The position numbers and the translations under genes are program-made. The notes below the pieces were generated by a model, which saw nothing but the letters and a program-made list of their open reading frames with translations, had not been told where the DNA came from and made no database searches. Of a stretch of 64,000 nt of DNA, positions 10,271-21,651 are shown piece after piece. The number at the start of each line of letters is the position of its first letter. Position 1 is the first letter of the stretch. Origin of the DNA: Galeruca laticollis (Eukaryota > Arthropoda > Insecta > Coleoptera > Chrysomelidae); NCBI GenBank assembly GCA_963921935.1, contig OY998177.1:12313280-12377279 (forward strand), in the 5' to 3' direction.

Positions 10271-11384
10271 ATATTATATATGGCAGGCTTTCGTCACGAA
10301 GGACATTTCGATAATTTGATTACCAAATTAGGTAGATGCATATCGCTTTCCATTTGATGAGTATTCAACTGAAGGCACAATAAAAAACACAATATTAATC
10401 AACTTTCAATTAAGGTTTTACCTACGCTCTATTTGTAAACAAACTGTACATTGAAATGGAATAAACAGAAATCGTCAGGATCCAGTGCGCTGACACGGGC
10501 GTATTGCGCTATAAAACTAGAGAGGAGACAAATTCTACTTTTCAACGGACTGTTTGCATAATACGCGCAGATTAGTGAAAGCGCACTTTTGATAGATCAT
10601 AGATCACTTGATTATTTCAAGCAACCCCATCATCAAACGCCAGTGCGCTCTGCTTATAGTCCGCACATGAGGACCCACCTTGAGTGAAGTAAGTAAGCGC
10701 ACATGCCATGCAATCGCAAAGTCACCAAATGCCGCCTCTAGATTTCAAAACACGATATACAAATTTGGAAGTTTGCGCATAGAAGAGGGGAAAATTGACA
10801 GAATGAGAGTTTGGCATGGTAGCGTTACTTCACTTTAGAGAGACAGCTTCAATTACAAGCGAAAAATAACTTTATAAAACTATCGTAAACTAACGATAGT
10901 TATAGACCGAAAAAGTATGACGTCAGAAAATGGCCGCTGAGGGAAAGCAATTCTAATATTTAACTTATGTCTTGTCTTGACCGTTGTAATATTTCAAAAG
11001 TTTATTCGTTTTTTCATTTGTAAAATGACACTGCAGTGACTATCAAGTAATTATGCCTTCTTGCTTCGCTCCTAAACATCCATCATATACTCTATATCAA
11101 CGACATATCCACTATTTAAACTGTCTCTACATTTCTTTATCACTTTAATTTCATTACAAAACTGCTCCGTAATGCTGGACAAATTAACAATAGCCATGTT
11201 TAAGCATATTACAAACGTAAAATGAACGTTAATAAATATATGTTTTCCCTCGGTAACTGTGGCTATGTTTATGTCGTCATAGCTTTTTCGGTCTATAAAA
11301 AATGTCGATATTATTCGATAGTCAGAACTATCGATGATTATCAATGGTTTTAGACCTCTAAATGAAAAATGAAATGTCTTAGAT

Positions 11385-11570
11385 TTGACAATTGACATTA
11401 AGAATTGTGATATGAATTTATTATTAAAATTTGTATTAGCTAATTTTGCTACAAAAACTCCAAGAAGTTATAAGCTTTTAAGGTTTCAAACGAACATAAA
11501 AGCCAATATATATAAACAAAAAAAGCTTATGAAATTTAGAAGGTCTCTGAAAAAAATTGATGAGAGATGA
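11385..11570 (+). CDS. Unassigned basic open frame upstream of the YqaJ segment
   Basis: Open frame of 61 residues rich in Lys and Arg (KQKKLMKFRRSLKKIDER at the end). It lies on the same strand and just upstream of the YqaJ-like segment and might be its N-terminal part, broken by a stop. There is no recognisable motif. Confidence 0.2.
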   Translation: MTIDIKNCDMNLLLKFVLANFATKTPRSYKLLRFQTNIKANIYKQKKLMKFRRSLKKIDER

Positions 11571-11794
11571 GTTACCCATGGAACTACTAATATTTTAAAA
11601 GTTATTACTAGATGTGGATATTTACTTTTTCAAATTCGGGTAAGTATTAATGAATACTTTGGATTCTACAAGATTGAGAAAGATTAGAGACATGTAAGAT
11701 CACTTGAACATGGGAGAAAATTACAAAGGACCTGTTAAAACAACTACAGCTATTCCTGTGGTCTAATTATTCATCATTATGTTGTTACAGAATC

Positions 11795-12065
11795 TAATAT
11801 TGGACTTATGGAATGTAAAGGTCTTTATGGAACAAAAGAGACATTGAAAGATGCTTCACAGCAAAAAATTTTTATTTAAAGACGAGAATAAAGAATTTGT
11901 AGTTAATAATAAACATACTTATTATTACCAGATTCAAAGGTAAATGTTACTAATTGGACTGAAGTGTGGCGATTTATGCTCATATTTTAAAAATCTAATG
12001 AAATTTGTGTTGTTTGGGTACATTTTTATGAAGAATTTTGCAAAGTAAGGTTTAATCAAATAACA
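11795..12065 (+). pseudogene. YqaJ-like exonuclease remnant (ISL2EU-type second protein)
   Basis: The plus strand reads GLMECKGLYGTKETLKDASQ, then after a one-base shift KDENKEFVVNNKHTYYYQIQ. These match the core of YqaJ/lambda-exonuclease-fold nucleases: the catalytic E-x-K of the 'GLxExKCP' strand (here E-C-K) and the downstream 'HxYYYQxQGQ' helix. Eukaryotic ISL2EU transposons carry such a nuclease next to an IS5-type transposase, and such a transposase remnant lies just downstream in convergent orientation. A splice-acceptor-like pyrimidine tract and CAG (about 11,781-11,790) precede it. The segment ends in a stop and further shifts, so it is dead. The nuclease identification is good; the rest of the protein is not visible. 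Confidence 0.65.
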
Positions 12066-12109
12066 GATATGCAGAATATGTTGTTTTTAATAAATAGAAA
12101 CTGTTATAA

Positions 12110-12800
12110 AATTTATGTGTATTTATTTTATTGGAGACATTAAAATCGTAAGGCACAAAAAGTTTATAATTCATTTACACACCCTAACAAAGAAATAGGT
12201 ATTCTATTGCATAACATTTTAAATGTTTTCAGTATTATGGCCCTCTCTACATGAACTTGTTCATGAGCTTTTTTTATGTATTCTATATCTTGTGACTGGA
12301 ACTGTAATCCAGTGATTTTAAATGTTGGAATATGAATGTCTATTGCCACCTTCTCAAAAATGTCTTATGTTCCAATCACTTGTCTGCAAGTATTTTATTT
12401 CCATTATTCTGTATTTTTTGCTTAAAAAGAGCTAAAAGTCCACTATTAGTAATAATTTGTTTACCTAATATTGAACCTAAAAGTACACTATTATATTCAG
12501 GATGTTTCGAATATGTATATAATTGAAATCAAAAATCAACACTTTGAAAAATATATCTTTGAATATTAAATTTTAATTTATTACTTATATATAAATTTGA
12601 TACAAATATTATGGCACCAATTGGATAGATCATAATTAATCCTTTTAAGGTATTGGTTCCTTTATAGTAGGAGTAAAATTGTGTTTGTCTGATTAAACAC
12701 GATGGTGTTTATATGCTAAAATTTTACAATCGAGACTACCTACAACATTTGGGTAATTTTCAAGAAAATTTGGAGATACATGAGACAATATTGTTTCGAT
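12110..12800 (-). pseudogene. ISL2EU / IS5-like DDE_Tnp_4 transposase C-terminal half
   Basis: Minus-strand reading gives, in order, a segment like 'SRLxxFxI..PSCLIRQTQFYSYYKGTNTLKGLI' (cited in parts), then IGAIIFVSNLY, then ITNSGLLALFKQ, then GNKILADK, then IPTFKITGLQFQSQDIEYIK and AHEQVHVERAIILKTFKML, ending IPISLL. This is the typical order of DDE_4 transposases that carry an N-terminal THAP domain (the drive 'SDK.IT..SGLL..L..GD.IMADKGF' and 'RIHVERAI.RIK'). The Glu of VHVERAI corresponds to the third catalytic acid. Stops and shifts interrupt it. With the YqaJ segment on the opposite strand, the pair suggests one ISL2EU element at about 11.4-12.8 kb. Confidence 0.7.
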
Positions 12801-12969
12801 GTGGAAATATATTCGTGTCAGATAACTTTAAATATAGTAAATTGACTAATGTTAAAAACATCCTTTTTTTTATTTAAATAATAGTCTCGTCAACCCTTAA
12901 GGTTATTCGAGACACAGAAATACAGAAATGTTATGATACAATGAATACATTGAATGATATTTACAATAA

Positions 12970-15900
12970 TTATATTTCGTTAGTAATCTTGATTTCTGTT
13001 ATAAATGCTATTAGTTTTTTCATATCACATCTGGAGTTCAGTATTGCTTCAAATGATGGAGGAATGTTGTGTACGCCTCACTGGTTATTGTTTGTTGGGC
13101 ATTCTTCTAGGATGTGTTGGACGGAGAGCTGACTTTGGCATACTTCATACATTGGTGGGTTACTTCTTGAAAGGAGGTAACTATGTGTTATTCGGGTATG
13201 GCCAATTCTTAATCTGGAGAGAATGATTTGGTGCTTTCTACTGGTGGGGTTTGATTTCCATTGGGTGACATGTTTTTTCATTTGAAATAATTTAGATTGA
13301 GGATTATTCCACTGAGATTGCTATTCTCTGATGATAGAATCCTTAACTGTCTTTTTATAGTCAGTGTGTACAATTTCCTGTATAGTTAGGATCGTATCAT
13401 CACCAATTAACCCTCTCGCTAATTTGTCTACATCTTCATTGTCTTATTCCGATATGCGATGGAATCCATAAGAACTTAACTGTTTTGTGCTGCAGTTGCA
13501 GATTATATAGCACTGTCTTAATAGAAAGAAGGATTGGGTTGTTCGGAAATACCTGGGAGAGGCTGGAAAGTGCACTGAGAAAGTCCGATATAATAATTAT
13601 ATTTTGTTGCTCTATGGTTTTTATGTACTCCAGTGCCTTAAGAATAGCCAGAAGTTCTCCGTGGTATATGCTACAGGTCTTATTCAGTTTATAAGTGGTG
13701 CCGTAATTTGGGCTCATGAACGCTGCTGTTGCGCCATCTTCGGTTTTTGACGATTTCGTGTATACTTCATAAAATCCACGCTGATTTTCCATTATTTCAT
13801 TGCATTTTTGAATGATTAGGAGGGGGTTGGTTTCATTTTTATTGTACTGTAATAGGTTTGTATTTATTTCTGGAAGGTTTATTATCCAAGGAGGTGGGGT
13901 GGGGATATTGTTGGAAAATGTTTGGGGAAAAGTTAGTTGGAATTCTGCAAGGTATCGGTTGATTCTCTCATAGAAAGGAGGATCTGTTTTTGGTTTTGAA
14001 GCATAAAGGTTTTTGAAGCGATCAGAGAATATGTTGTGTCTTGCAGGATTAGTGGGGTTTGAAGATACTGCAGCAGCTTATGGAAGACTTAAAAATTGTC
14101 TTCTTGACTGTCGGGGATATTCTCCTTTTTCGAAGTGGGCACTGGCAGAAGGATCCTAATGCGATTTTTAGTGCTGTATTGTGGATGGTATCCAGGTCTC
14201 TCGGAATCGATTTGTTTGCAGATGAATATACTAATGAGCCGTACTCTAGCTTAGATCTGTTTAAGGATTTGTATATCAGCATAATACTGTTGTAATCAGC
14301 ACCCCAGTTCCTGTTTGCGTGTTCTCATCAGGTTCAGTACGTTTTGACATACATTTTCCAAGTTAATAATGTGATCTTTCCCGTTCAGCTTTTTGTCGAA
14401 TATCATTCCTAAAAACTTCAATTTGTCAACAAAATTCAGTGGTCCAGCATCTGAGGTTAAAAGAGGAATTTCAGGATTATGTTTTTTTGAGAACAGTAGA
14501 CATTTTGTTTTCTCGTGGGAGAATTGGTTTCTGCCCATTTTCCAAGACTATCAAGTGTTTTCTGTAACTGTTTTTGCATTGAATATATATTTTTGCCTTT
14601 TGTAAAAATGACTAAATCATCTGCATAGTCTTGCTTTAACTGGGGGTCTGCAATTGTGCAGAATGTTGTTTATTGCTACCAAGAAGAGGGTGACGCTAAG
14701 AACTGATCCTTGTGGTATTCCATTTTGTTGAATTCTCTCCGACGACGTAGTACCGTTTACTCTACCACAGAAGTGGCGATCTTTAAGGGAGTTGTCGATG
14801 AATTGTAATATATTGCCTCGTATATCCCATTTGTGTAATGTTTTTAAAATTCCTTGCCTCCACGCCGTATCGTAGGATCGGGTGATTATTAGATTTTTTG
14901 ATTCTAAGAACCACATTAATCTATTGTTTACAATTTTTTCCAGTATTTTGCATAGTGCACATGTACAACGGGTATAATGATTTCTTGGGACCACTTTCGA
15001 GGAAATACTTTGTTTATCCAGATATGATTGTAGATTTGCAGGAGATACTTTTTTGCATTCAAAGGAAGGTTCTGTAGGAAGATCGGTGGAATATCATCTG
15101 GTCCTGCGCTTGAGTTCTTGTTCTGTTGAAGTGATTCTTCGAGTTCTTCAATGTTTATTAGTGCATTTAGTGGGTTGGGAACCTCTTCTTCGAAATCTAT
15201 ATGTATCTTTTCAGCACTCGTTTTCAGTGATTTGTAAGATTCTCTGTAGTTTATGTTACTTGAATGCATTTCAAAATTTTCTGCTAAGGTTTCGGTGATT
15301 TCCTCGTTGGATGATATAATGTGATCATTTTTAGCAAGAAACTTTATTTCATTGAGTGTTCAAAATTCCCGAGACTTTCCTAATATTTTTCCATACAGTA
15401 GAGGCAGGAGTAGAACTGTTTATATTGCTTACGAATGTCTGCCAACTCTCTTACTTTTTCGAATTATGTATCTCATCTTGGCTCTACGTTTTTTGAACTC
15501 CAGGAGATTTTCTGTGGTATTGTGCCTTTTGTATTCCTTGAAGGCTTTTTTGTTTGAGGTAACTGCTTTCTCGCAAGCTTTATTCCACCAGGGTACCGGC
15601 TTGTGCTGTTTGATGTGGTTCGTTTTACCTACATGGACCTCAGCTGCCCAGATTATTATATTGGTGAAGATTTGTAATAGGTCATTAACATCTGAGTTCT
15701 GATGGACCCCATTCAGTTCGTCAACCTTTGTTTCAATCGCAATTGAGTATTCTGGCCAATTGGCATTTTTTTTGTGCTCCACTTTTGGTAAATTGGGAGA
15801 TTGCTTTCTCCTGTTTTGTTCGTTGGAAATATTTATTGGGTGATGATCGCTGCCATATAAAAAAGGTATCACGTTCCAGCTAAACGAAGGTGATAGAGTT

Positions 15901-16470
15901 GGTTCGCAAAAGGATAGATCAATAGCAGAGGATTCCCCAGTGAAAAGGTGAAATCGGGTTTTCGATCCGTCGTTGAGAAGGTTGAAGTTGAATTCATCTA
16001 TGATCTCTTCGATTTTCTGTCCCATTGAGTTAGTTTCTTTCGATCCCCACAATGTATTATGGCTGTTGAAGTCTCCCAGGATTATTCGTGGTGAAGGGAT
16101 TTGATCAATCAGGTTCTTAATTTGTTCGGTGTCAATTTCTGCTTTGGGGGGGGGGATATAAATATTGCATAGATTGATTTTTCTAGTTGATGATATGGTC
16201 ACTGCAACTGCTTCTAAACTAATTTGAAGCGGTATCGAGCATGCTTCTTAGTTTTCGTCTATATATATAGCAACTCCGCCACTAGCTATATTCTGTTGTT
16301 CTCTGTTTTTTTTGAAGCATTTATAATTTCGAAGTTTATAGTGGTGATTTCCTTTAAAATTTGTTTCTTGTAGGCAGATTATAGTCTGGTGCTGTTCAAA
16401 TATTAAGGTTTTGAGCATTTCCAAATGTGCATATAGCCCATTTGAGTTCCACTGAATGATTGACTTGAAT
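12970..16470 (-). pseudogene. I-clade LINE ORF2: endonuclease, reverse transcriptase, RNase H
   Basis: The AP-endonuclease begins at about 16,466 with IQWNSNGLYAHLEML, then IICLQETNF, and continues with IILGDFNSHNTLWGS and YGSDHHPI (active-site residues present). The RT follows: SSAGPDDIPP (about 15,110), NGIPQGSVLS (about 14,710) and a readable QDYADDLVIF box (about 14,625). RNase H follows at about 13,790-13,440: VYTKSSKT, where the usual TDGSK-type Asp is not obvious, then IYHGELLAILKAL (Glu), IIISDFLSAL (Asp) and WIPSHIGI. A C-terminal knuckle-like region with CQSQLSVQHILEEC lies at about 13,120. At least six frame breaks are needed to join these parts. Such an enzyme makes target-primed cDNA; this copy cannot. 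Confidence 0.85.
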
Positions 16471-16476
16471 GTTATA

Positions 16477-17779
16477 TTAAAAGGTTTCTTGGGAGGAGTC
16501 TAATGATGAGTCGGTATCTATGTTATCAGTTGTTTCCGTTTTTAGTTGTTTCATGATTTTGAGTTTGACTTTGGTGCATCTGAATTTTATCTTTCTCTCC
16601 TTTAGGTATGGGTATATTTTGGTCAACATTTCTAATAAACCATGGATATCTGAGGTATATATTCTAGCCATGCTGAGGGGGTCGTTAGAACCATATACAT
16701 TTACGAAAAAGTCAGTGATTTGTTCGAAGTTCAGTAAAGGGCTGGAGGTCTTGTCTTCAAATAATGCTTTGGCTGGTAGTAATAACTCTTCTACTGATGA
16801 TTGGTCTACAGTTATATTGGTTTTACTTTTCTTTGAAGGTTTTTCTGCCGGTTTGATGAATATATTCTCCGAAGTTTGTTGAGGAGGGGGAGTTATGATT
16901 TCGATGATGTTTCTTTTTGAGGTTTTGTAATGAGATTTGGCTTTCACTTGGAGCATTGACCAGTAGTGGTGATGTGGTATTTTGAGGTTCTGCAACAGTA
17001 TTCTCTGAGGTAAAGTTTTCCGATATTATATCAGGTTCTTCAATTTCATTAGTTTCGTTGTTGGATTGAGATGTGGCAGTTGGATTGAGATGTGGCAGTC
17101 GTACAGTTGGCTGCAACATGGCCTTGCTGTTTGCACTTGAAATATGATTGATTTTCTTGGGACAAGAATATACGGTATGATGTGTTATCGTGTAATATGA
17201 GTATGGAATCAGGTAGGATTTCAGAAGAGCATATATACACTTGTCGGCGGAAGTTTAGGATATGCCTGTAGGAGGGATTGGAAGAATTAAGTCTCAAAAA
17301 AGATATTGGCGATAATGTCTTGATGCCTAGTTTTCGTAGTTCTTCATCTATCACATCATGTGGGATAGTGGGGCTTACATTTGATAACAGAAGTCATTCG
17401 TTGGGTGTTATTAATCGGCGGGCATGGAGCCGTTCATTATTGATAGATATGGACCCATTATATGTTTTAAGGAATTCGTCAACAATATTTTTGCTGGATA
17501 TGTAAATGCAAATCCGATTACTAGATATTCTTGATGAAAATAGAATGTTTGATGGGCCAATAATGGAACCAAGAGCTAATAGATATTCTTCGAGTTTGGT
17601 ATCATTCGAGGAGTAGAAAATTATTGCTTGATTTTTGGTGGAAAAAGTTAGTGCTTGTTGTTTACTGACAACAGATGAGTAGGTGGTTGTAGGTTGGTTT
17701 TGTGGTTGGGTGTTACTATTTTGAGTAATATATGATGGAAGCCCCTGAAGTCAGAAGCATTCTGTAGAAGATCGGTCAT
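16477..17779 (-). pseudogene. I-clade LINE ORF1 (gag-like, CCHC knuckle)
   Basis: Reading starts at an ATG at 17,779 (MTDLLQNASDFRG). The frame is broken several times. The middle carries a knuckle reading YFKCKQQGHVAANC, where the first Cys of the usual C-F-K-C pattern is Tyr, so zinc binding would be impaired. The C-terminal third (16,995-16,477) contains an acidic, helix-rich region ending SSLDSSQETF. The product would package the element's RNA. Between about 17,060 and 17,100 a 20-bp stretch (GTTGGATTGAGATGTGGCA) is tandemly repeated within the frame, a local duplication. Confidence 0.7.
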
Positions 17780-17880
17780 TTTGAATTAATTTTCATCAGG
17801 CAAGTCGCCGAAGACGTCCCTGGCCTGCGATTTTATTTAACTGGTACGGGTCTCTCGAACGACCTTGGTCGTTTAATGTG

Positions 17881-18510
17881 GAATCGGTACACTTCGATCG
17901 TAATAAAGAAAACTTTTTCTTACTGATATTCTGCCCCATACTTTTTGTTCAAGTATAACAAAAACTTGAAAAACAATACACATTAACTAACACGTATTTA
18001 ATGATTTTGACAAAAAACAGAACGAGAGGTACGTGTTAACTCGTTGGCTCCTAGAACAGTTCTCGAAACATCCTTCATAATGCTGACTTTGCTATTAGTA
18101 ATATATCTGACAAGGTTTCTTAATCGAAATTCCATCGTAATTTCATCAGTGTTAAAAACATTTCGTTTAATGGAGCTTTACAATTTATAAATGTGTATTC
18201 ATCTACAATGAAATGTCTTTTCATCATTATAAATATACTGTACACCTTAATGTACAGTAGCATTCTCATCAACTTGCCGTACACAAGAAAAGTTGATAGA
18301 TAGTAGTATTTTGGGTTTTAACTGCATCTTGTGGCAAACCTATAAGTATCATCCCTGAAATGCATTATGCATACCTAAAAACCATTAATATTTTATAATT
18401 TTTGAATGATCATAACACTGAGTACTCACTCTGGTTGCATCCTAGATAGACTGAGATTCTAATTTTATCCCTTCATTCCAACATTCGACTTAAGGAAACA
18501 AAAAAAGACG
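17881..18510. other. Spacer, no feature recognised
   Basis: Sequence between the LINE 5' end and the palindromic tandem repeats. No coding motif or repeat structure seen. Confidence 0.4.
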
Positions 18511-18513
18511 TCA

Positions 18514-18860
18514 GTAAAGCTAGCACCCCCACTTTTTCAAATTAAAAAAAAAACTTATGTGTAATTTAGAACTAATTTAGGACTAATTTGTACCCACTTA
18601 GTTTTTCTGAAAAATCACTATTTAAAGTGGGGGCGCTAGCTTGAGCTCAAGTTAACACCCCCATATTGACCAAATCAAATTTTTATTGGCATAAATCTAA
18701 ACTTTGAAGCAAGGACTAATTTGTACCCACTCAGTTTCTCTGATAAACCGCTATTTAAAGTGGGGGTGCTAGCTTAAGCTCAAGCTAGCACCCTCCCTTT
18801 ACAAAATCAAATTTTAACAGCATATCTTTAAACTTTTAATTTAGGAATAATTTGTACCCA
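18514..18860. repeat. 132-bp tandem repeat with built-in palindromes
   Basis: The marker GACTAATTTGTACCCA occurs at 18,581 and 18,714, and as GAATAATTTGTACCCA at 18,845, giving periods of 133 and 131 bp. At each unit boundary there is an almost perfect palindrome centred on GCTAGCTTAAGCTCAAGC, flanked by GGGGGTG and CACCC (about 18,626-18,655 and 18,760-18,795). The G/C runs stand out sharply from the AT-rich surroundings. About 2.6 units are present. Confidence 0.9.
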
Positions 18861-18899
18861 AAAGCGTTTTTTCATTATCATATCATTTTGTTTATTAAA

Positions 18900-18995
18900 G
18901 ATGATAGTAAATTAGACCACGTGCTTTATTCATTTCCAAGTAAATTGTTAAAAAATGTGAAATTATCAAAAGTAACTAAATATTATAAATTTTCG
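18900..18995. repeat. Dispersed repeat copy 1 (GATGATAGTAAATTAGA family)
   Basis: Shares GATGATAGTAAATTAGACCA, TTTATTnATTTCCAAGT and GTTAAAAnATnTGAAATTAT with 20,836-20,925 and 21,133-21,220. It directly follows the 132-bp tandem block, and fragments of that block (TTTAAACTTTnAATTTAGGA) also precede the other two copies, so all belong to one repeat family. Confidence 0.85.
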
Positions 18996-18997
18996 GA

Positions 18998-19213
18998 TAT
19001 AAAAAAGGCTTTTTAATGTGCTTCACCTCACAGCATTAATCGCGATTAAAGTTCAAAATGGATGGAAAACTAGACGAACTCTTAGATGAAATCTTTTATG
19101 AAACATGGCACCTACCTAACCAGGCACTTCCCAGAAATTTTTGTTTTCATATATTAGGTATTGTTTTGTCTCTAATAAAATACTATATCAATATAATTCC
19201 ATATTTGTTATAG
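18998..19213 (+). promoter_or_regulatory. TATA-like box and short open frame
   Basis: A TATAAAAAA box (18,998-19,006) lies about 52 bp before an ATG at 19,058 that opens a 51-residue acidic-then-hydrophobic frame (MDGKLDELLDEIFYETW...). The unit sits just downstream of the dispersed repeat and upstream of the Harbinger transposase region. It may be a promoter with a first exon, but no partner exon is identified, and chance cannot be excluded. Confidence 0.2.
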
Positions 19214-20640
19214 ATACACCATAACTCTTATTTTTATTTTCAGTGAGATCTTTTGTGATAACCGCGGCGATCCTTTGACCAGACAAAAAAATTCCCTAGT
19301 GCACGTGTGTAATAATGCGTAAATAGTTCACAGCGGTTAAAATAATGATCATACCTGGTGTCACTTTTTTTTACTGCTTGGCGGCTTAGTAAAGATGTGC
19401 AATGATATCATGTCAGACTTTCGTTTCTGATAGACAAACAATTTAAAAACATTTTTTTGTTACCCTCGCAAATACCGAAAGGTGATATTTTTTGTTTCTT
19501 AGATGATATGCGTCTTTGATCTACCGCTCCTATTTCTGATTCATAATAATTTTCTATTGGTTCAAACAACTAACCACTGTTTTAAATTTGTTTAAGCATT
19601 CCGAATTATATCCAAATATTATGTCTTAACTGTGGTCAATGTGGTCCTAATGTTGCATTTATAATGAAATAAAAAATAATAGTTTCCTCCATCACATCAG
19701 GTAGGAAAAGCACTTTTACTCCGTTAAACAAACTGGAAGGCACTTTTCCACATTCAGTTTTAATATGTAAATTGATAAAAGAAGTAGGAACTTACTATGA
19801 ACTTTGAAATTATATGATAGGCCCTTTTTAATTAATGATTTAAAAATGCTTATTCCCAAAAACTTGTATTATAATGCAATTTTTATTACCACAAAAAACA
19901 GGCACATTTAATAAAAAGCAAACCCTAAAATATGGTAAATTACACATGCAATCATTTCTAAAAACAGCGATAATTGCCTACAATAAGGAAAGTAAATTTT
20001 ACGGTAAAATAATTTAATTTAGATGTAGGTACTTAATAAATTATAAATTTACGAATTAAAATTTAATGTAGAAGTACGTACCTAGGTACCTGCAAGTTTG
20101 TTTCAGGTTAACATTATAAATATATAATGAGAAAACAAAACATATGCATGTCTTCAGGGGTTTACTGTTCTTCCTTACCCCAACTTGTTTTTTTATGTAC
20201 TCTCCTCTAATACAATTAAAAATTAGTACAGTGAATTTTGTTTTCATAAGAAAGATTATTATTTTTACAAACTTTTTTAAACTTGGGTGTAGGTATTGAT
20301 AAAATATAAAACTTTAAGTATTAACTATAGACAAATTATGTGAATCATTGTATTTTAAATAAGTATGTTGAATTTTACAATAATGTATGAGTATATGCAC
20401 ACACATTTAATAAAACTATAAGTTCCTACCTATCCAATTGGAACTTGCACCTTGTCCAAATACAGGAACGTTTTTAGTTTTTGTAATCACTTTGGTAAAA
20501 TTATATTGAGAGCTCTTAATAAGACCTTCAAACTAAAACTTCATAATTAATTTGCTTATGATACTTGAACAAAATATGAATATGTAACGTTATTAAATGA
20601 TTATAATTTTCAGTACATATCAAAGGCGTTTTTTTTAATT
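19214..20640. other. AT-rich DNA, no feature recognised
   Basis: Short frames only. Several GGTACCTAC-type short motifs occur (for example near 20,085), as elsewhere in the window. Confidence 0.4.
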
Positions 20641-20643
20641 TAG

Positions 20644-20671
20644 ACCTAGTTTGCCAATATCTAAACTAGGT
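20644..20671. repeat. Perfect 9-bp-stem hairpin
   Basis: ACCTAGTTT and AAACTAGGT flank a 10-base loop (GCCAATATCT). It is a small isolated inverted repeat with no gene next to it. Confidence 0.7.
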
Positions 20672-20754
20672 ACATACAATCATGATCAACTCATTTTACG
20701 TTATATGTCGTTTATAACAGGTATGATTTACTTAGAGAAATTATCTCCAACTTT

Positions 20755-21235
20755 TTTAACAGCATACCTTTAAACTTTGAATTTAGGACTATGTACCCAA
20801 AAGCATTTTTCATTATTATATCATTTTGTTTATAAAAGATGATAGTAAATTAGATCACGTGTTTTATTAATTTCCAAGTGAATCGTTAAAAGATTTGAAA
20901 TTATGAAAGATAACTGAATATTATTAATTTTCGAATATAGGACTAATTTCTACCCAAAAAATTAAACTTTGTACCCACACAGTTGTCCCTGTAAAAGTAA
21001 TGTGGGAATGCTGGCTTGAACACCTCCACCTTTACAAAATCAAATTTCAACAACAGCTTACCTTTAAACTTTTAATTAAGGACTAATTTGTACCTAAAAT
21101 CTTTTTTCATTATTAAGTATATCATTTTTATAAAAGATGATAGTAAATTAGACCACCTGTTTTATTAACTTCCAAGTGAATCGTTAAAATATTTGAAATT
21201 ATCAAAAGTAACTGAATATTAATTTTATTTACCCA
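20755..21235. repeat. Two further copies of the 18.5-19.0 kb repeat family
   Basis: Copy 2 (about 20,755-20,945) and copy 3 (about 20,975-21,235) each contain CAGCATACCTTTAAACTTT or a variant, TTAGGAC/AAGGACTA with TTTGTACC, and the GATGATAGTAAATTAGA segment. Copy 3 retains a mutated form of the G/C palindrome arm (GTGGGAATGCTGGCTTGAACACC, about 21,001), so the palindrome has decayed here. Confidence 0.85.
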
Positions 21236-21651
21236 GCCAAACTACTTTTTAGAGGTGTTCAAACAGACATATCAACTGTGACTAATATGAATTTAAATAA
21301 CACAGCTGACTACATCTTCTAAATTATTGTAAATTCTAAATAAAACTCAAATTAATTATTGAATTACCTTCGGGGTTAATGAATTATAATTTGAGTGATA
21401 TAAATAATATATTTTAATTAAATTATAGGTATTATCAATACTTATAAGTTTGTACTAAGTTATTATTGAAATTAGTTCAAATTCGTAGTTTATCTCTTGA
21501 ACCGCGCATTCCTAGTGGGATGTCCTTTAATTTTAGACACAGAAGTACAGTACTAAAAAGTATATTGATCGGGAAAGGTATATCGTATAAAAACATAGTT
21601 TTATTTTTTCACTTAATATAATCATGCGATTGTAAATGTGTCATTACGGAT
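21236..21651. other. Spacer, no feature recognised
   Basis: AT-rich sequence between the repeat copies and the peptidase-like exon; on the minus strand it would be the 3' flank of that exon. Confidence 0.4.

Larger units (their letters stand above)
9546..11358. mobile_element. 1.8-kb terminal-inverted-repeat element
   Basis: The left end (9,546-9,602) and the reverse complement of the right end (11,296-11,358) share AGAG(A/G)TCTAAAAC and then a perfect core of just over 30 bp that includes ATAGTTCTGACTATCGAATA. The right copy carries about 12 extra bases near its tip. Subterminal copies of AACTATCGTTAGTT occur at 9,601 and as a palindrome at 10,880-10,908, and AGACCGAAAAAG(T/C)TATGACG occurs inverted at 10,911 and 11,272. 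The interior has a long hairpin and one short minus frame that may be a Harbinger transposase N-terminus. It is probably non-autonomous or decayed. Confidence 0.7.
12868..17880 (-). mobile_element. I-clade non-LTR retrotransposon with RNase H, near full length
   Basis: Minus-strand element with a GC-richer 5' leader (about 17,790-17,880), a gag-like ORF1 with a zinc knuckle, and an ORF2 with AP endonuclease, reverse transcriptase and RNase H. A short 3' tail ends in an A-rich stretch (complement of TTTTTTTTATTTAAATAA, about 12,868-12,885). The order EN-RT-RNase H with ORF1 knuckle fits the I/Nimb group. Multiple stops and frameshifts show it is inactive. Target duplications were not identified. 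Confidence 0.85.

Noticed and set aside
12941..13226. Plus-strand frames around 13.0-13.2 kb and other frames opposite LINE domains
   Set aside because: They are antisense shadows of the minus-strand LINE (RNase H and C-terminal region). The same applies to frames opposite the LINEs at 14.0-17.4, 34.8-37.4, 41.2-43.3 kb.
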